From NCBI RefSeq assembly GCF_000764305.2, contig NW_025947524.1, forward strand, positions 1 to 64,000: a stretch of 64,000 nt of DNA, read 5' to 3'. A program made the position numbers and the translations under genes. This document shows positions 44,814 to 57,600 of the stretch, one piece after another (within the stretch, counting starts at the first letter, position 1; each line of letters begins with the position of its first letter). Origin of the DNA: Hyalella azteca. Lineage: Eukaryota; Arthropoda; Malacostraca; Amphipoda; Hyalellidae. The notes under the pieces are model-generated. The model saw nothing but the letters and a program-made list of their open reading frames with translations, was not told the DNA's origin and ran no database searches.

Positions 44814-45721
44814 GGCGCCCATGACTTGAATCTGGCCAATTTGAACCATCCTGTGCCGTGTAGCGTATAGGCTTGTATCCTTTCCTTATTTCTTAGTTAA
44901 AAACGTGAAAATAAGAGAAATCGCCTATTTTTATATGCAATACAGTAATCCCTTGATTAACACGGTTAATAAATCCCCCAGTTTTACTGTGTTAAGCAAA
45001 ACCGCGCTAATCAAACTTGAGAATATATGGGAATAATTATAATGAATCCTCAAAAATATCAAAGTTACATAATAATTTTTTTTCCACTAAAATTCATCAT
45101 ATTTTGCTTAGTTCAATTCATCATTCAAGCTTAGTCTCCAAAGTGATATTTTTAACATTTTATTATTGTCAGTTCGACTCGCGTAGTCAATATACTCGCG
45201 TATATTGTCGACTAAAATAGTAGAACTATCTTAGCTTTCTAAAGTATTTTTTACCATTTCTAAAGTATTTTATTTTTTACCATTTTTTTACCAGCATAGT
45301 ACGGCGCACCGCGCAGGTCGTTAAAATGACAAAATAAATTCCCGCGCACCTGGCACATCTTCCTGACCATGGGCGCCCATGACTTGAATCTGGCCAATTT
45401 GAACCATCCTGTGCCGTGTAGCGTATAGGCTTGTATCCTTTCCTTATTTCTTAGTTAAAAACTTGAAAATAAGAGAAATGGCCTATTTTTATAAGCAATA
45501 CAGTAATCCCTTGAGTAACACGCCTAAACACGGTTAATAAATCCCAGAGTTTTACTGTGTTAAGCAAAACCGCGCTAATCAAACTTAATATGTGGTAATA
45601 ATTATAATGAATCCTCAAAAATAACAAAGTTACATAATAATTTTTTTTCCACTAAAATTCATCATATTTTGCTTAGTTCAATTCATCATTCAAGCTTAGT
45701 CTCCAAAGTGATATTTTTACG
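44814..45721. repeat. About 557-bp-period duplication spanning a pogo-like terminus
   Basis: Blocks of about 340 bp starting GGCGCCCATGACTTGAATCT lie at about 44814 and 45372. They share TTGAACCATCCTGTGCCGTG, CAGTAATCCCTTGA and TTCATCATATTTTGCTTAG with few differences. A unique spacer of about 200 bp separates them. Confidence 0.9.
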
Positions 45722-46277
45722 TTTAAGCGTTCCCTTTTGTCCATAATTATGACGGTAATTTATCAAGGAAAATTATGTAGTTTGATAAAAGTGAGCAGTA
45801 GATATAGCAGCGATCTTGACCAGTTGAAGGCTAACGAGTAACTAGAGCACCGGCATGGCGCACTTACCGGCGAACGTTGCCGAACTTGACCATTCGAGTT
45901 ACGAACGAGACAAGGTGCGGTTAAACCGACTCTGTAGTCAGCACGAGTGCCTACAGAACGGGACCTTATTTAAAGAATTATTGGCTGAAATTCATAAAGT
46001 TACAACATTTGGCGAATTTTTCCAAAAGTCGTAACAAAAGTAACAACATAAGATCTAATAAGCAAAAAGTAACACTTTTGTTACGAACATAACACCTCTG
46101 TTCGTAACACCTCTGTTCGTAACACCTCTGGCTAGAGGTGGGAAAATGATGCGTTGTGAAAAAAAGTCACACTAATTAAAACTGGCAACGCGTAGATTAA
46201 GGGTAGGTCGCAAATTTTTTTTTCGCGTTAATCAAAACCGCGGTATTCAAAACAGTGCTAATCAAGGGATTGCTGTA
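45499..46277. mobile_element. Non-autonomous pogo/Tigger-like element
   Basis: The left end CAGTAATCCCTTGAGTAACA (45501) and the right end, in reverse complement CAGCAATCCCTTGATTAGCA (ending 46275), form terminal inverted repeats flanked by TA on both sides. CAGTAATCCC-type ends with TA duplication are typical of pogo/Tigger elements. An equivalent left end lies at 44943 inside the upstream duplicate, so the outer boundary is ambiguous. No transposase is encoded. A threefold GTTCGTAACACCTCT repeat lies at 46090-46132. Confidence 0.6.
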
Positions 46278-49200
46278 TTGGAAAATTATTAATGCAACTA
46301 TTGCAACAATCATTTTCACCTACAATTCCAGGAAACTTTAGTCCAATATTTCAAATTGAATATAATTGTTTGCAAGCATGGGCATTTTGTCACATTCCAA
46401 TCTTGAATGTGGGGTAGAATTTATTGAATCACTGGTAGAAAACATTGTTTTGCTTGCTATTTTATATTTTCTAAAATTCAAAATTGCAGGCATAAGTCAT
46501 GTTTTTCTCATTGTTGATAATAGAAATTATGCAAGGGCCATAAAAATCAGTGAAATTAATTGCAATTGCAAGAATTATTATCACATTAATGAGTGGCTTC
46601 TGCCCGTATTTTCAGTTTAGAATTTAGACTGAATTTGCCTTCACAAAAGATAAACTATTATCCAAATTCTGGCTCAAAAATTTTAAAATTATACAGTACG
46701 GTATCATGAAATTGTTCTTTTCTAAAACTGAAAATAGTGTATATTGCTTGAAAGGCCAGAAAGTGAAAATATTGTATAAATATTGATGGAATATAATAAG
46801 GAAATTACAAAATTTTTGTATTCAACTAAGTTGCTTCTGAGTATGGAATAAGTATAGGTCCTTCCATTGGAATTTGGCTTGTTGCCATTTTGTAGTCACA
46901 TAAAAGATGCATTTTAATATTCAATGATATTATTTATCAGGTTATTAAGCCAGGTCTACATGTTATTTACAAATTTGAGTAAAATAATTTAGGAAAATGT
47001 ATCTCTACAATTGTTGATGTTATTTTGGTTGATAAATATCAACAGAAATGGCTTTTTAATTCATAAATTGAATTAAACTAGTCATATGGTTCAAAAAATA
47101 GTTGAATAGTTTTTGTATGGTTTCCTACTATCCTTTTATCAGATAGGTACTAGTCATTGCTTGCAGTATCATGAAATTTGAAGAGCATCCACAAAAACTA
47201 TTGTCTTGCGCATTTATTATGTTTCATTAACTTATGAAGAACTCTACAACTTGTTTTGTTTGCTGTGTACCCACATTTGTGAAATGTAACTGAAAAAGTA
47301 ATTAAATGAAACTTTTTAGTTAACAAGATTATGTGGTTATGATTTAAGATTCGTGTGTTCATTCAGTAACCTGAAGTTAAGTGGTAAAATAAAATACTTG
47401 AAAAATTAAAAAAAAACAATGTTTTTCTTGTGGACTAAAAAGTAGAAAATAAATTATGGCTCGCCCCAAAAAATGTGTGTTGGGCAGATTTATGATTAAA
47501 GCAAAAAGCACACAACACACGAATTTTGGAAATTTGATGGTGAACGTACAGCCCGACCCACGTCTCTTANTTTTTTTTTAAAGTTTTTTTAAGTATTTTA
47601 TTTTCTCCTTTTTAGTCCGTTGCTACACATCAAAAATGTTGTTGCGAGCCAATTTATTTGACTTGATGTACGCATCGATGATCCGCAGCGTTAGCGCCAG
47701 CATGTCTATAATGTCAGCGCCGGCACGTCATACTATATAAATATATATATAAACTTTACTCAATTAAGCTAATTTAGGTCTCTAATTGCTAGTTTTTATG
47801 AATGTATCTGAAATTGTAAGGCGAAAATAGCCTGCATGCCAAATTTCAGATCTCTAGATCAATCAGAAGTGGGCTAATTTTTCTTGTCAATGTTAACAAC
47901 AAACAAATCCACAAACAAACGCAAAGCTAAGTTAAAAAAAAAACGTGTTGATAAGGCTATAGCTGCTCATGAGTGAGCTATAATCGTCCATGTCCCATGT
48001 GAAATATTGGGCAGATTTTTGATGAAATTGTGTTATCAGGCAGTATCATTTTACTTGAGATTTTCTACTTGGAATGAGTGAAAATGTATGCATACAGACT
48101 TTCATAATTAATTACCTGTAATGGTTCTTTATATGTTCAAATCAATCTAGTCTGAAAGAAAGCTAGACTAGTCTGACTTGTATCTCACACTTGAACACAT
48201 TTCCTCATCTGGTGGGCAAGTATATACATTTAATGTAAAAATGGTGGTTCCTTTTCCTTTATGGTTCCTTCCTTGCGGAGAACAATCAACCTTCATTGCT
48301 CCATTCAATTTGGCTATAAGAATTCAATCTGCTCTTGTCCTGACTTAACATTGTAAATTTTCTATTATAAATCAAAACATCAGAAAAAATTGAAATGTCA
48401 TGTCTAAACATTCCACTGTGTTGCTTAATATGATTGCACATATCTAAATTGATATATGAATGTAATATACATCTGGTAGACAAACGTGGATTAAGCTTGT
48501 TCTTTAGAAATGTTCTTCTCTGTTTTCATTAAAATAGAATTATATTGTAGTATGGAAATGTTATAAGTTCCATATTAAAAAAAAATAGTGCAATTCATTG
48601 TATAAAATGACTATTTTATTGTAAGAAGTGATACTAGTGTAACTGGAACATTACCACAGAGTGGAAATGGTTAAGAGGCTTTCATTCTGCTGCATCGAAT
48701 GGTACTAGAACCATCTCTGTACGTTGATTTATGCGTTCACAACAGATCCCGAAAAGGGTGGGTTGGTGGAGTCCCTTAATAAAAGTCAAGGGGGATAATT
48801 CTGGCCAGGCACTATTAAATGTGCTATCACTGGACCTGCAGCTCGGTTACCACTCAGCAACATGTGGGAAGGTGTTTATTTAGTTGTCCTATATATTGCT
48901 TACTGCCTTCAAGTGAGATAATGCTTACTTTTGGTATCTTAGCTTCGCTACATGCCTTTACATTGCGCGTGGCGGTTTTTTGCCTCTACTGAAAAGTTTG
49001 AAAACTGAAAACCTCTCTCATGGCAAACCTATCTCCTCCTACAGTTTTGAAGCTACAACAATGAGACATAAATCGTTAGATTTGCAACACAAAGCTCTAA
49101 AAAGTGGTCTTTGTTTTTTTCTAATGTTGTCATAGTTTGGGTTTGATTCTGCAAAAAGGAAGGGTGGCAGGGGGCCAAATTGAAAAATTTCCAAAAAAAT

Positions 49201-49928
49201 ATGAAAAATGCCTCCTCACCCACAAAAACTAGAAATTGCAAAAATCACTAAGATCTGTTTTTAGATATGGTCTTTACACATCCAATGAAATGTGTCTTGA
49301 TGTCATAGCTCGAAAATCCTTGGAGGAGGACTACTGTACCCCCCTTTTTGGCCATTTTCTAAGAATTTCATGTTTTCTTTAATTTTTTAAAAAATTTTAC
49401 CCAAACAAAAAAAAAGTCTTAGATTTCTGTTTTACATATGTGTACCAAATTATGAAGTGATCTGTTTGTAAATAACAGAGTTGCAAAAACACCCAGTGAC
49501 CCAGATGCTCCCCTTAAGAGTAGCATTTTGACATTGCAGAAAATTTTCACTGCAGGTTTACCAAAAGGGCTTAAGAGTGGTGCCTTGGTCCAGCTCTAAA
49601 TTCTCTTGTGTGGGAGTGGGGATGAATAAACACAAGGAAAACTGTATTATACTGATAATCTCCAAGTGGCATGAGAGATTCTTCATACAAGGATACATAA
49701 TTGGTTCAGTTAAGGTAGATGCATATTATTCTTCACTGACTATTCAAAAGCTCCAGACCATATTACAACTTCAGAGGTACAAGTGTCAAGTGGTGAAATG
49801 GCATGTGACATTATTCAAAACTTGGACAAGTCAGACAGGAAGTGACATGGGCACAATCCATGCCAAAACAAAAAGCCAGTCACAGTTACAGATGATGCAA
49901 GCCCCAAGGTTTCAACCAGCACCACCCA
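46278..49928. other. AT-rich stretch, nothing supported
   Basis: No coding exon was recognised on either strand. It contains the ambiguous base at 47570 next to a poly-T run, and a few homopolymer tracts. Confidence 0.35.
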
Positions 49929-50790
49929 CTAACAAGGACAATTGCAATGGCAATAGAATCCAGTAAGGCATTTGACACCATGCCTCAGGCCCAGCTCATC
50001 TCTCAAATTGCCTCCACTCCCCTCCATGTTAACATTGCCTGCTGGCTGATCTACATCAAAGGCAGGTTGGCCAGGTGCTCCTATAACAACTGCATCTCCT
50101 CCCCACATCCAATCGATGCTGGAGTCCCACAAGGCTTAATCACCTCACCCTTCCTCTTCAATTCCTATGTTTCAGACTTATCCCCAGTCTGCTCCTTTAA
50201 CCATCTTGTATGCAAACGACTTCACAACCGCTGCAGGGGCTGTGCAGATTGCTGACATGTCTGCAGTCCTCTCCTCCCACTCTTCTGATGTGCTGGCATT
50301 GGCCGTCAGAATGGATTTTCTGTATCTATCCCTGAATCTCACACCACCCTCATCACCTCTGACACCCTCCAATCTCAAACTGACCCTCGTGTCAGCTGGG
50401 AAGGGTCTGACCTTCAACTCTGTTGGGCTCTGAAGATCCTTAGGGTCACTTAGCCCTCTCCAAAGCAGCCAGAAGCACCCTTTCCCAGCTCAGCTCTGGC
50501 TACTCACCGTGACTCAATTTGTACCGTGCCCGCACCAACTTAGTGCAGCAAATAGCCCTCTCTGCCCTAGGTGTGGTGCAATGGATCATACCACCCATCA
50601 CCTCTTCAGCTGCCCATTGCACCCCACCTTGCTAACCCCACTGGACCTCTGGCCTAACCCTGGACAGACAGTAGCGTTCCTCGCATCACTCCCTTCCTTC
50701 TCCAACATCCTTGTAGTGGATCCTCTGCTCCCTCCATCTCCCCTGGAGCCACCGCTTTTACTGAGGTGCTTCTGAGCAGCAGACCCCAGT
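49929..50790 (+). pseudogene. Broken jockey-type non-LTR retrotransposon (reverse transcriptase C-terminal half)
   Basis: Three pieces in changing frames lie in the right order for a jockey-like ORF2. At 49947-50190 is a reverse transcriptase core with SKAFDTMPQAQLIS and AGVPQG. After a frameshift at about 50170-50215 the catalytic block reads ILYANDFT, where the family has YADD, so one catalytic Asp is Asn. At 50509-50775 is the C-terminal zinc-knuckle-like CPRCGAMDHTTHHLFSCPLH and a Pro/Leu-rich end. The endonuclease and the N-terminal half of the RT are absent, as expected for a 5'-truncated insertion. Confidence 0.85.
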
Positions 50791-51060
50791 AACTAACAAC
50801 AGCATGCAAGCCCCAAAACACTGTTGATAAAGGCAAATTAAATGGGTACCATATGCAAGCCACACCATGATGCTGAAGAATTAGCCAGTTAAGGTTACTG
50901 AGGGAACAAGCATCAATACACTGCTGGGAAAAGTAAATAATATGGGAATGAGCCACACCTCAGATGCAAAAGAATGAGCTAGTCTCAGTTACTGAGGGTA
51001 CAAGTGCCAATACACTGCTGAGGAAAGCAAAGGGTTAGATGGCAGTTATGCCCAAAAAGC
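50791..51060 (+). repeat. Tandem repeat in the 3' tail of the LINE remnant
   Basis: Two to three degenerate units of about 110 bp share GTTACTGAGGG, AACAAGC or TACAAGTG, and CAATACACTGCTG. They directly follow the retrotransposon fragment, fitting a 3' UTR repeat of that element. Confidence 0.5.
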
Positions 51061-52137
51061 ATGACCATGGGTATGAGCCCCAATGAGCCACTGTTCCAAA
51101 TACTCTCATGCAGCAGGTATTAGCCCCTATGACTAGAGGGTGCATACTATTAGTTATTAGCTGCATTGAAACTCTGCCAGCAGCTGGGACTAACCTAGAA
51201 CTCTGCCATATTTTGTCTGTTGGTGGATCTCTTGCTTATGCTTGGTCAAAAAAATGCTCTGAGCTGGTTAGGCTTTTAAGATTTCCACAAGTACAGCCAA
51301 TTTTTTGTTGCCCAGATCTGGCTCTTGTAATTTGAGTCAAAAGGCTTGAACCTCAACCCAGCCATACTGAGTCATTAAAATTTGTCTGCCAGGGGTAACT
51401 TAACTAAAATAATCCTTAAATGCCTCTTTAAAAGTGTACGCAAAATGGGCTGTTAACATCTATGCAAAAAAAAAAAATGATATAATGTATAGCAAAGTAG
51501 AATCATATCTGAATCCTTTGACCACATATAAAGCCAATAATAATAAAGGTGAAAGTTGGTATTTGATAGAAAAACTCAAAGATACCTAACTTGCAAGGTC
51601 ATGAGTCATGAATTTTGTAGCATTTCACCTAGATATATGAAACCTTGACTAAAATCATTATCAAAGTGCAATTAAAAATAATACCTATATTATAATAGAA
51701 TTGCAGTAATAAAAAGCTTAACACTTTGGCAACATGATTACAGGTTATAATCAAGTATTTATGTACCATATTGCTTGAAGATGACCAGCTTGCTTGTGCA
51801 AGATGGCAACGTAGCCATACTTGCCTTGACAATGCTCAAGTGCTTATTTGCATACAAAACAGTAAATCACAATAAAAACAATCTTATGACAAAATAATTG
51901 CTCATCAAATTCAATAAATCGTGGATCAAATCAACTTCCAAGTGAAATATGGAAATAAATCTTACTGTGGCTGGGGCTAGCTGACAATTGGTGCTTAGAC
52001 AATTGTAACAAAGCTATCAATAAATATCACATTGAAAGGAGGTTCCTGGTTTCCATCACAAAATTATGAATATCTATGCATTACTTAATCAGACAGAAGT
52101 TTATTCCATTGAGTTCAGCCAGAAACAAAACACTTCT
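51061..52137. other. AT-rich stretch, nothing supported
   Basis: No gene, RNA or clear repeat was recognised between the LINE tail and the 52-kb element. Confidence 0.35.
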
Positions 52138-53745
52138 TAAAAAAAGCATAGTTCATGAAACTTTTGTTTTGTTACACTTGTTTGAAGTATTCACTAAAGT
52201 CACTTAAAAAATTATTGGTTTGTTTTTATTGATACATTACCAACAAATGGGGTAAAAAGGGATGGTTTTGAGCGTTTTTTTGTTAATAACTTCTTACCAT
52301 GAAACATTTCAGAATCAAGTTTAGGCTCATTTTATAGCTCTTTGCGAGGGCTATCAAATGGCATCTTCAAAAAAATTCCATGTGCTATTTGTAAGGCACT
52401 AGGCGCAATATAAAAGGCTCCTGAATTAATCTTGAAATGGGGTAAAAAAGGACACTTGAAATAAAACTCAATTTCAAACATTTGAAGCATGCAGAGTGTA
52501 CTCATCTATTACTAACAGTACTCTGAAGTCCTCCTCTTTCATTGTAGATGATGTAGATGTAAAATAAATGACATTTTCTGTGATTTTTACTTGTTTTTCC
52601 TTTATTGATATGATATTACCATATTCATTAATTACCGTATTATTAATGTGATATTACTGTATCCATGGACATGCCATTGAGCATTGACAACGACCTTGTC
52701 CACTGCAAGCTTCATATCAGCAGCCATGTAGCATTTCTTCTGTATCTGTAAGCTTACGGGATGGTTTGTATTTCGCACAATTTTAATCGAGTAGCGTTTC
52801 ACTATAACAAAAAAGATCATGAAAAACATACCTGAAACAGAAAATAATGTTTTAGTGACAACCATCATATGTTTTGAAGAAATAAATCATAGTTTAGGTC
52901 AATTACTTTTCATTAAAAAAAGCATAGTTCATGAAACTTTTGTTTTGTTACACTTGTTTGAAGTATTCACTAAAGTCACTTAGAAAATTATCGGTTTGTT
53001 TTTATTGATATATTACCGTCAAACGTTGTAAAAAGGGACGGTTTTGAGCGTTTTTTGTTAATAACTTCTTACCATGAAACATTTCAGAATCAAGTTTAGG
53101 CTCATTTTATAGCTCTTTGCGAGGGCTATCGAATGGCATCTTCAAAAAAATTCCATATGCTATTTGTAAGGCGCTAGATGCAATATAAATGGCTCCTGAA
53201 TCAATCTTGAAATGGGGTAAAAAGGGACACTTGAAATAAAACTCTATTTCAAACATTTGAAGCATGCAGAGTGTACTCATCTATTACTAACAGTACTTTG
53301 AAGTCCTCCTCTTTCATTGTAGATGATGTAGATGTAAAATAAATGACATTTTCTGTGATTTTTACTTGTTTTTCCTTTATTGATATGATATTACCATATT
53401 CATTAATTACCGCATTATTACTGTGATATTTCTGTATCCATGGACATGCCATTGAGCATTGACAACAACCTTGTCCACTGCAAGCTTCATATCAGCAGCC
53501 ATGTAGCATTGACAACAACCTTGTCCACTGCAAGCTTCATATCAGCAGCCATGTAGCATTTCTTCTGTATCTGTAAGCTTACTGGATGGTTTGTAATTTC
53601 GCACAATTTTAATCAAGTGTAGTGATTTCACTATAACAAAAAAGATCGTGAAAACATACCTGAAACAGAAAATAATGTTTTAGTGACTACCATCATATGT
53701 TTTGAAGAAATAAATCATAGTTTATGTCAATTACTTTTCATTCCA
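52138..53745. repeat. About 780-bp tandem duplication
   Basis: Units begin AAAAAAGCATAGTTCATGAA at about 52140 and 52917. They run in parallel through GAGCGTTTTTTGTTAATAAC, AGCATGCAGAGTGTACTCAT and GATCATGAAAA/GATCGTGAAAA to GAAGAAATAAATCATAGTTT. Identity is high, with small indels. The second copy has an extra 50-bp local duplication (GACAACAACCTTGTCCACTG at 53461 and 53511). Confidence 0.9.
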
Positions 53746-54363
53746 TGATGCCCGGTGCACAATTCTATATATAGCATTCTATGTTCAATTTTGTGATGAC
53801 CGATGATGCACTAATTTTTCAATAAGTGAATTTTTTTGCCAAGCGAGGTAAATGTAATCAAAATTTTTTGTTGTTGATAAACTTTTTTGTTAACTGGAGC
53901 CTTTGCTAACTGAGGTTCTACTGTAAATGCATGTTTAAGGGTGTCCCTAATTACCCTGGGGGGTGTCCCTTTTTACCCCGCTGCGCGGAAATGACTGCCA
54001 TTTTTTGGGGAATGAGATAGGCAAATTTTGTCAATTACGTTTTCAAGCCAACACCTGGGTGCAACTTTTATGCAAGTAAAATTTTTCAATACGGCAAATA
54101 TTTTTTTTTGCTCCAGACCTTAGCAGAGGTACTTTTCCAAAATCGCACTTTTCACACTTTTTTTCAGCGATTTTTTGGAGATAGTAAATGTTTGAATTCT
54201 TGGCTAGCTTTATACATAATTGATAGTAAAAATGTTGAAGTTTACGCCATTATTTTTAGTTTTGCCATATTTTGATTAGTTTAGCTGCTACAACATGTCT
54301 ACGAAATGTGGGACGCGCATCCCTATTTACCCCGCCCGTCCCTTTTTACCCCATTTGATGGTA
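52238..54363. mobile_element. Putative DNA transposon with AAATGGGGTAAAAAGGGA inverted ends
   Basis: The left end (52238-52262) and right end (54339-54363, inverted) match over about 25 bp as TACCAACAAATGGGG/TACCATCAAATGGGG followed by TAAAAAGGGA. The motif GGGGTAAAAAGGGA or its complement also recurs inside at about 52439, 53026 (degenerate), 53216 and 53968. No transposase is visible. No target duplication was resolved, so the superfamily is unassigned. Confidence 0.5.
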
Positions 54364-54682
54364 TATAATTTTTAACATCAAAGGCTTTTTCTGGATGCCT
54401 TTTTATTTTATAAACATGTTACATAGCACAAATTGTCATGAGGTTCTATTTTTGGAGAAAGGCTTGAGGTAAATAAAAAGTACATAATTCATACCATGAA
54501 TTCTTTGATATTCGAGCTTTTTGAATTAGTAGAAATTTGAGGTTAACAATCTCAAGATCCATTTAAGGGAGAATGTTGAGTTCTTTGTAAATCTCAAAGT
54601 GATTGCTGCTTTAAGTAGGACTTGTGTTCTAAATATTTCTTGGAGCTTGTTGAAGTACAAGTCATTTCTTTTTCTGTGCAGC

Positions 54683-57600
54683 ATGACTAAGGAATGTGGT
54701 CGGCCTACATACAAGATCTACGTTGGAAACTTGGCACCCAATACTTCTGACTATGATCTTATGCGTGTCTTTGGACAATATGGTGATGTCATTGAAGCAG
54801 TCTCACTTGGCTCCAAAGGCTTCGGTTTTGTGGTCAGTTCACATGATATTTTTGTCATGTTAAGCAAGTTTCATTAACTCTAGTCAACTGTTATTTTGCG
54901 CTTCTAGCAGATTTAGGTTTAAAAAATTCTGTAGATTGCAAATGATAGTCACTCTTGTCTTGAGGAAGCTTGTAAATGGCATTGATGGCACAGTGAATCT
55001 TTTCCCTGCTTTAACTGTACTGACTCAAATTGTTTTTGAGGCTGATATTATGTGTAGTAGTAAATCCACTAGTTGATAAACTGAGCAAGAGTTCCCTACA
55101 TTTATCAACCTGAGTTCATTTCTTGAAAGTAAGGTCAAATTTTGACTTACTATACTTAGAATAATTGTAATGCTTCCTTTATGTTAATTCTTATTTACTT
55201 AGTTGTTATTGCTGTCTTACATTAGTTGAATTTGGTTTTTAGAATCCAAGTAATTTAATTCTCTGGTCTATTGATGATGGGTTCATGAAAATATATCTTA
55301 ATGTATCACCTGATTGCTATAGCTTCATGTAATTGGGATCTGACAATGGCAAGCTGATTGGCGATTGCTGATTATGAATCCACAATCCACAAAGTTTCAA
55401 TGATGAAGTCGTATCAAGTTTTGAAGTTGAGATTCTGGAGTTTGTTTGCAAGATTCACTATTGTCAGGACTTCTGTTAGCTGACAATGATTTCATGAAAA
55501 TATATCTTAATGTATCGCTTGATAGCTGATGATGAATCTACAATCCACGAATTTTCAATAATGAATTCAATACCAAGTTTTGAACTTGAGATTCTGATGT
55601 TTGTTTGCAAGATTCACTATTATCAGTCTGTTAGCTGACAATGATTTCCTGAAAATAGATCTTAATGTATCACCTGATAGCTATAGTTTCATGTAGTTGT
55701 GACGTGATAAAGAAAAGCTGATTGCTGATTATGAATCTATAAAACTAAGTTTCAATAATGAATTCAATACCAAGTTTTGAACTTGAGATTCTGAAGTTTG
55801 TTTGCATGATTCACTATTGTAGGGTCTTATTTAGCCCCGACGTGTAAGCTGTGATTTAGTTATCAGTAGTCAATGTGATAAGATATCAGGTACATTGGTT
55901 TATCTTGAAATGTGTCGAGAGCTCTGTCTGTTTATCAAACTTCAGTGTGCTTCTGCTTCTCTAACCCTTTAGTTTGCTGAACACGTACACTGCCTCTTAT
56001 CCTTATTCAGTTTAGTGAGAATTTTTTTGCTTACAGGTAATTGTAGCATTGTTTTTATTGCTCTGACTGCTCAATTCTTTCCTGTTGAGTCCTCAGCATT
56101 TCTACACATACATGATGTTTAGGTTTTCTATGGTTGTAGTATCTGCAAGTGAAATTAATTCTAAATTACACATTCATACTGCAATGTATTTGCACTTCTC
56201 ATGTTTGGCACTTGCCCACTTTTTTAAATATTTAAATTGATTTTAATGGTTTGCTTAAATTTTGAAGATTCATATGTATTTGGTATAGCTTTTTGTTAGT
56301 GTAGTTCACCTAGAGTTTTCTTGCAGGTTATTCAAGTATATGTTCATAAACTGCACAGATTATTTTATTTCATAGATCTGATACTGAGATCTACTTTTTT
56401 TGCAACTAATTTCATTATTTTAATTTTTTGCATGTGCGTTCCTGGATTGTGCCCCTGCGTTGCCGCCCTGTGCCTTCTCGTGCTGCTGCTGATCTCGCTT
56501 CCAAACCCCGCACGACTTCTCCCTGTGATATCCACTTGATTTTTTGTCCCTTCACCTACAATATTTGTTGTCCCCATTCTCAAATTAATTCTGATTGTGC
56601 ACTTGTCTTAATTGTTTGAACATGCTTTTACATTTTTCTGAATGTAATAAATAAAACGTGTGACCACCATTGCTCCTGGTTGTGCTCAAATTTGTAATTG
56701 ATGTGTGCCCCCGTCATCTGATGTGACATTCCACTGCTACATGCGTGATTAACTGGTACAGCACATGGCTTGTGAGGATGAGGGTGTCAGAGCCATGAAA
56801 GCTCTTTATAAATATCTTCTCAATGGCAAAGGTACGGCACTCGTATTGTTTTTAAGACACTTATTTTGTTTTTTAGACTAGTGAGAACGTTGCTAAGTCC
56901 ACAACCAAAATTTGCGATCCTTGAGCATTATTATGATTTCCCATGATATTTTATCAAATTTTGTAATCGTGATATTCCCAAGAATTAAGCAACTTGTGTG
57001 TGAATATCACTAATTAGCTAGGTTTTTATACATTGTTTGAAAAGTTGATTCTAAATTGAAGAAAACTATGCAAATCCTTTAATTTACTCTCAGCCATGAT
57101 TTCAATTCAACTTTTAATGAAATGGTAATAATGTCTTGAATGGTACGTTCTTCCCATTGATTTTTCTACTGAGAGCTCGTGATTGATTGATTCTACTGAG
57201 AACTCATTCCACTGCATTTTCATACTCTTCCATTACATTTGAGATCATATTTTTGAAGCTCTGCATTTGTGCATTTAAAGAATTCATATAACTTTTTCAC
57301 TCGCCAGAAATGGTTGTTCAGCCTGCAATCAATCCCAAGAAAGCTTCTGTGAGCGGTCACTTTGCCAATAAGAAGAGAGCCACCATCGGGAGAGGAGTTG
57401 GCACACTTGACGACTTTGATGATAATTTTAGTGTGAGTTGCAACTGCATCCTGAGGGTGGTGAAAATTTTTTCATATGAAATGTCTTTTTTGCAAAATCT
57501 CAATTCCTTGATACGAAGTATTTAAATCAATCGCATCAACTCATGACCTCATTGTTTATATCTATTTTTCATTGCGTTTGGCGTATTGAAAAGCAAATAT

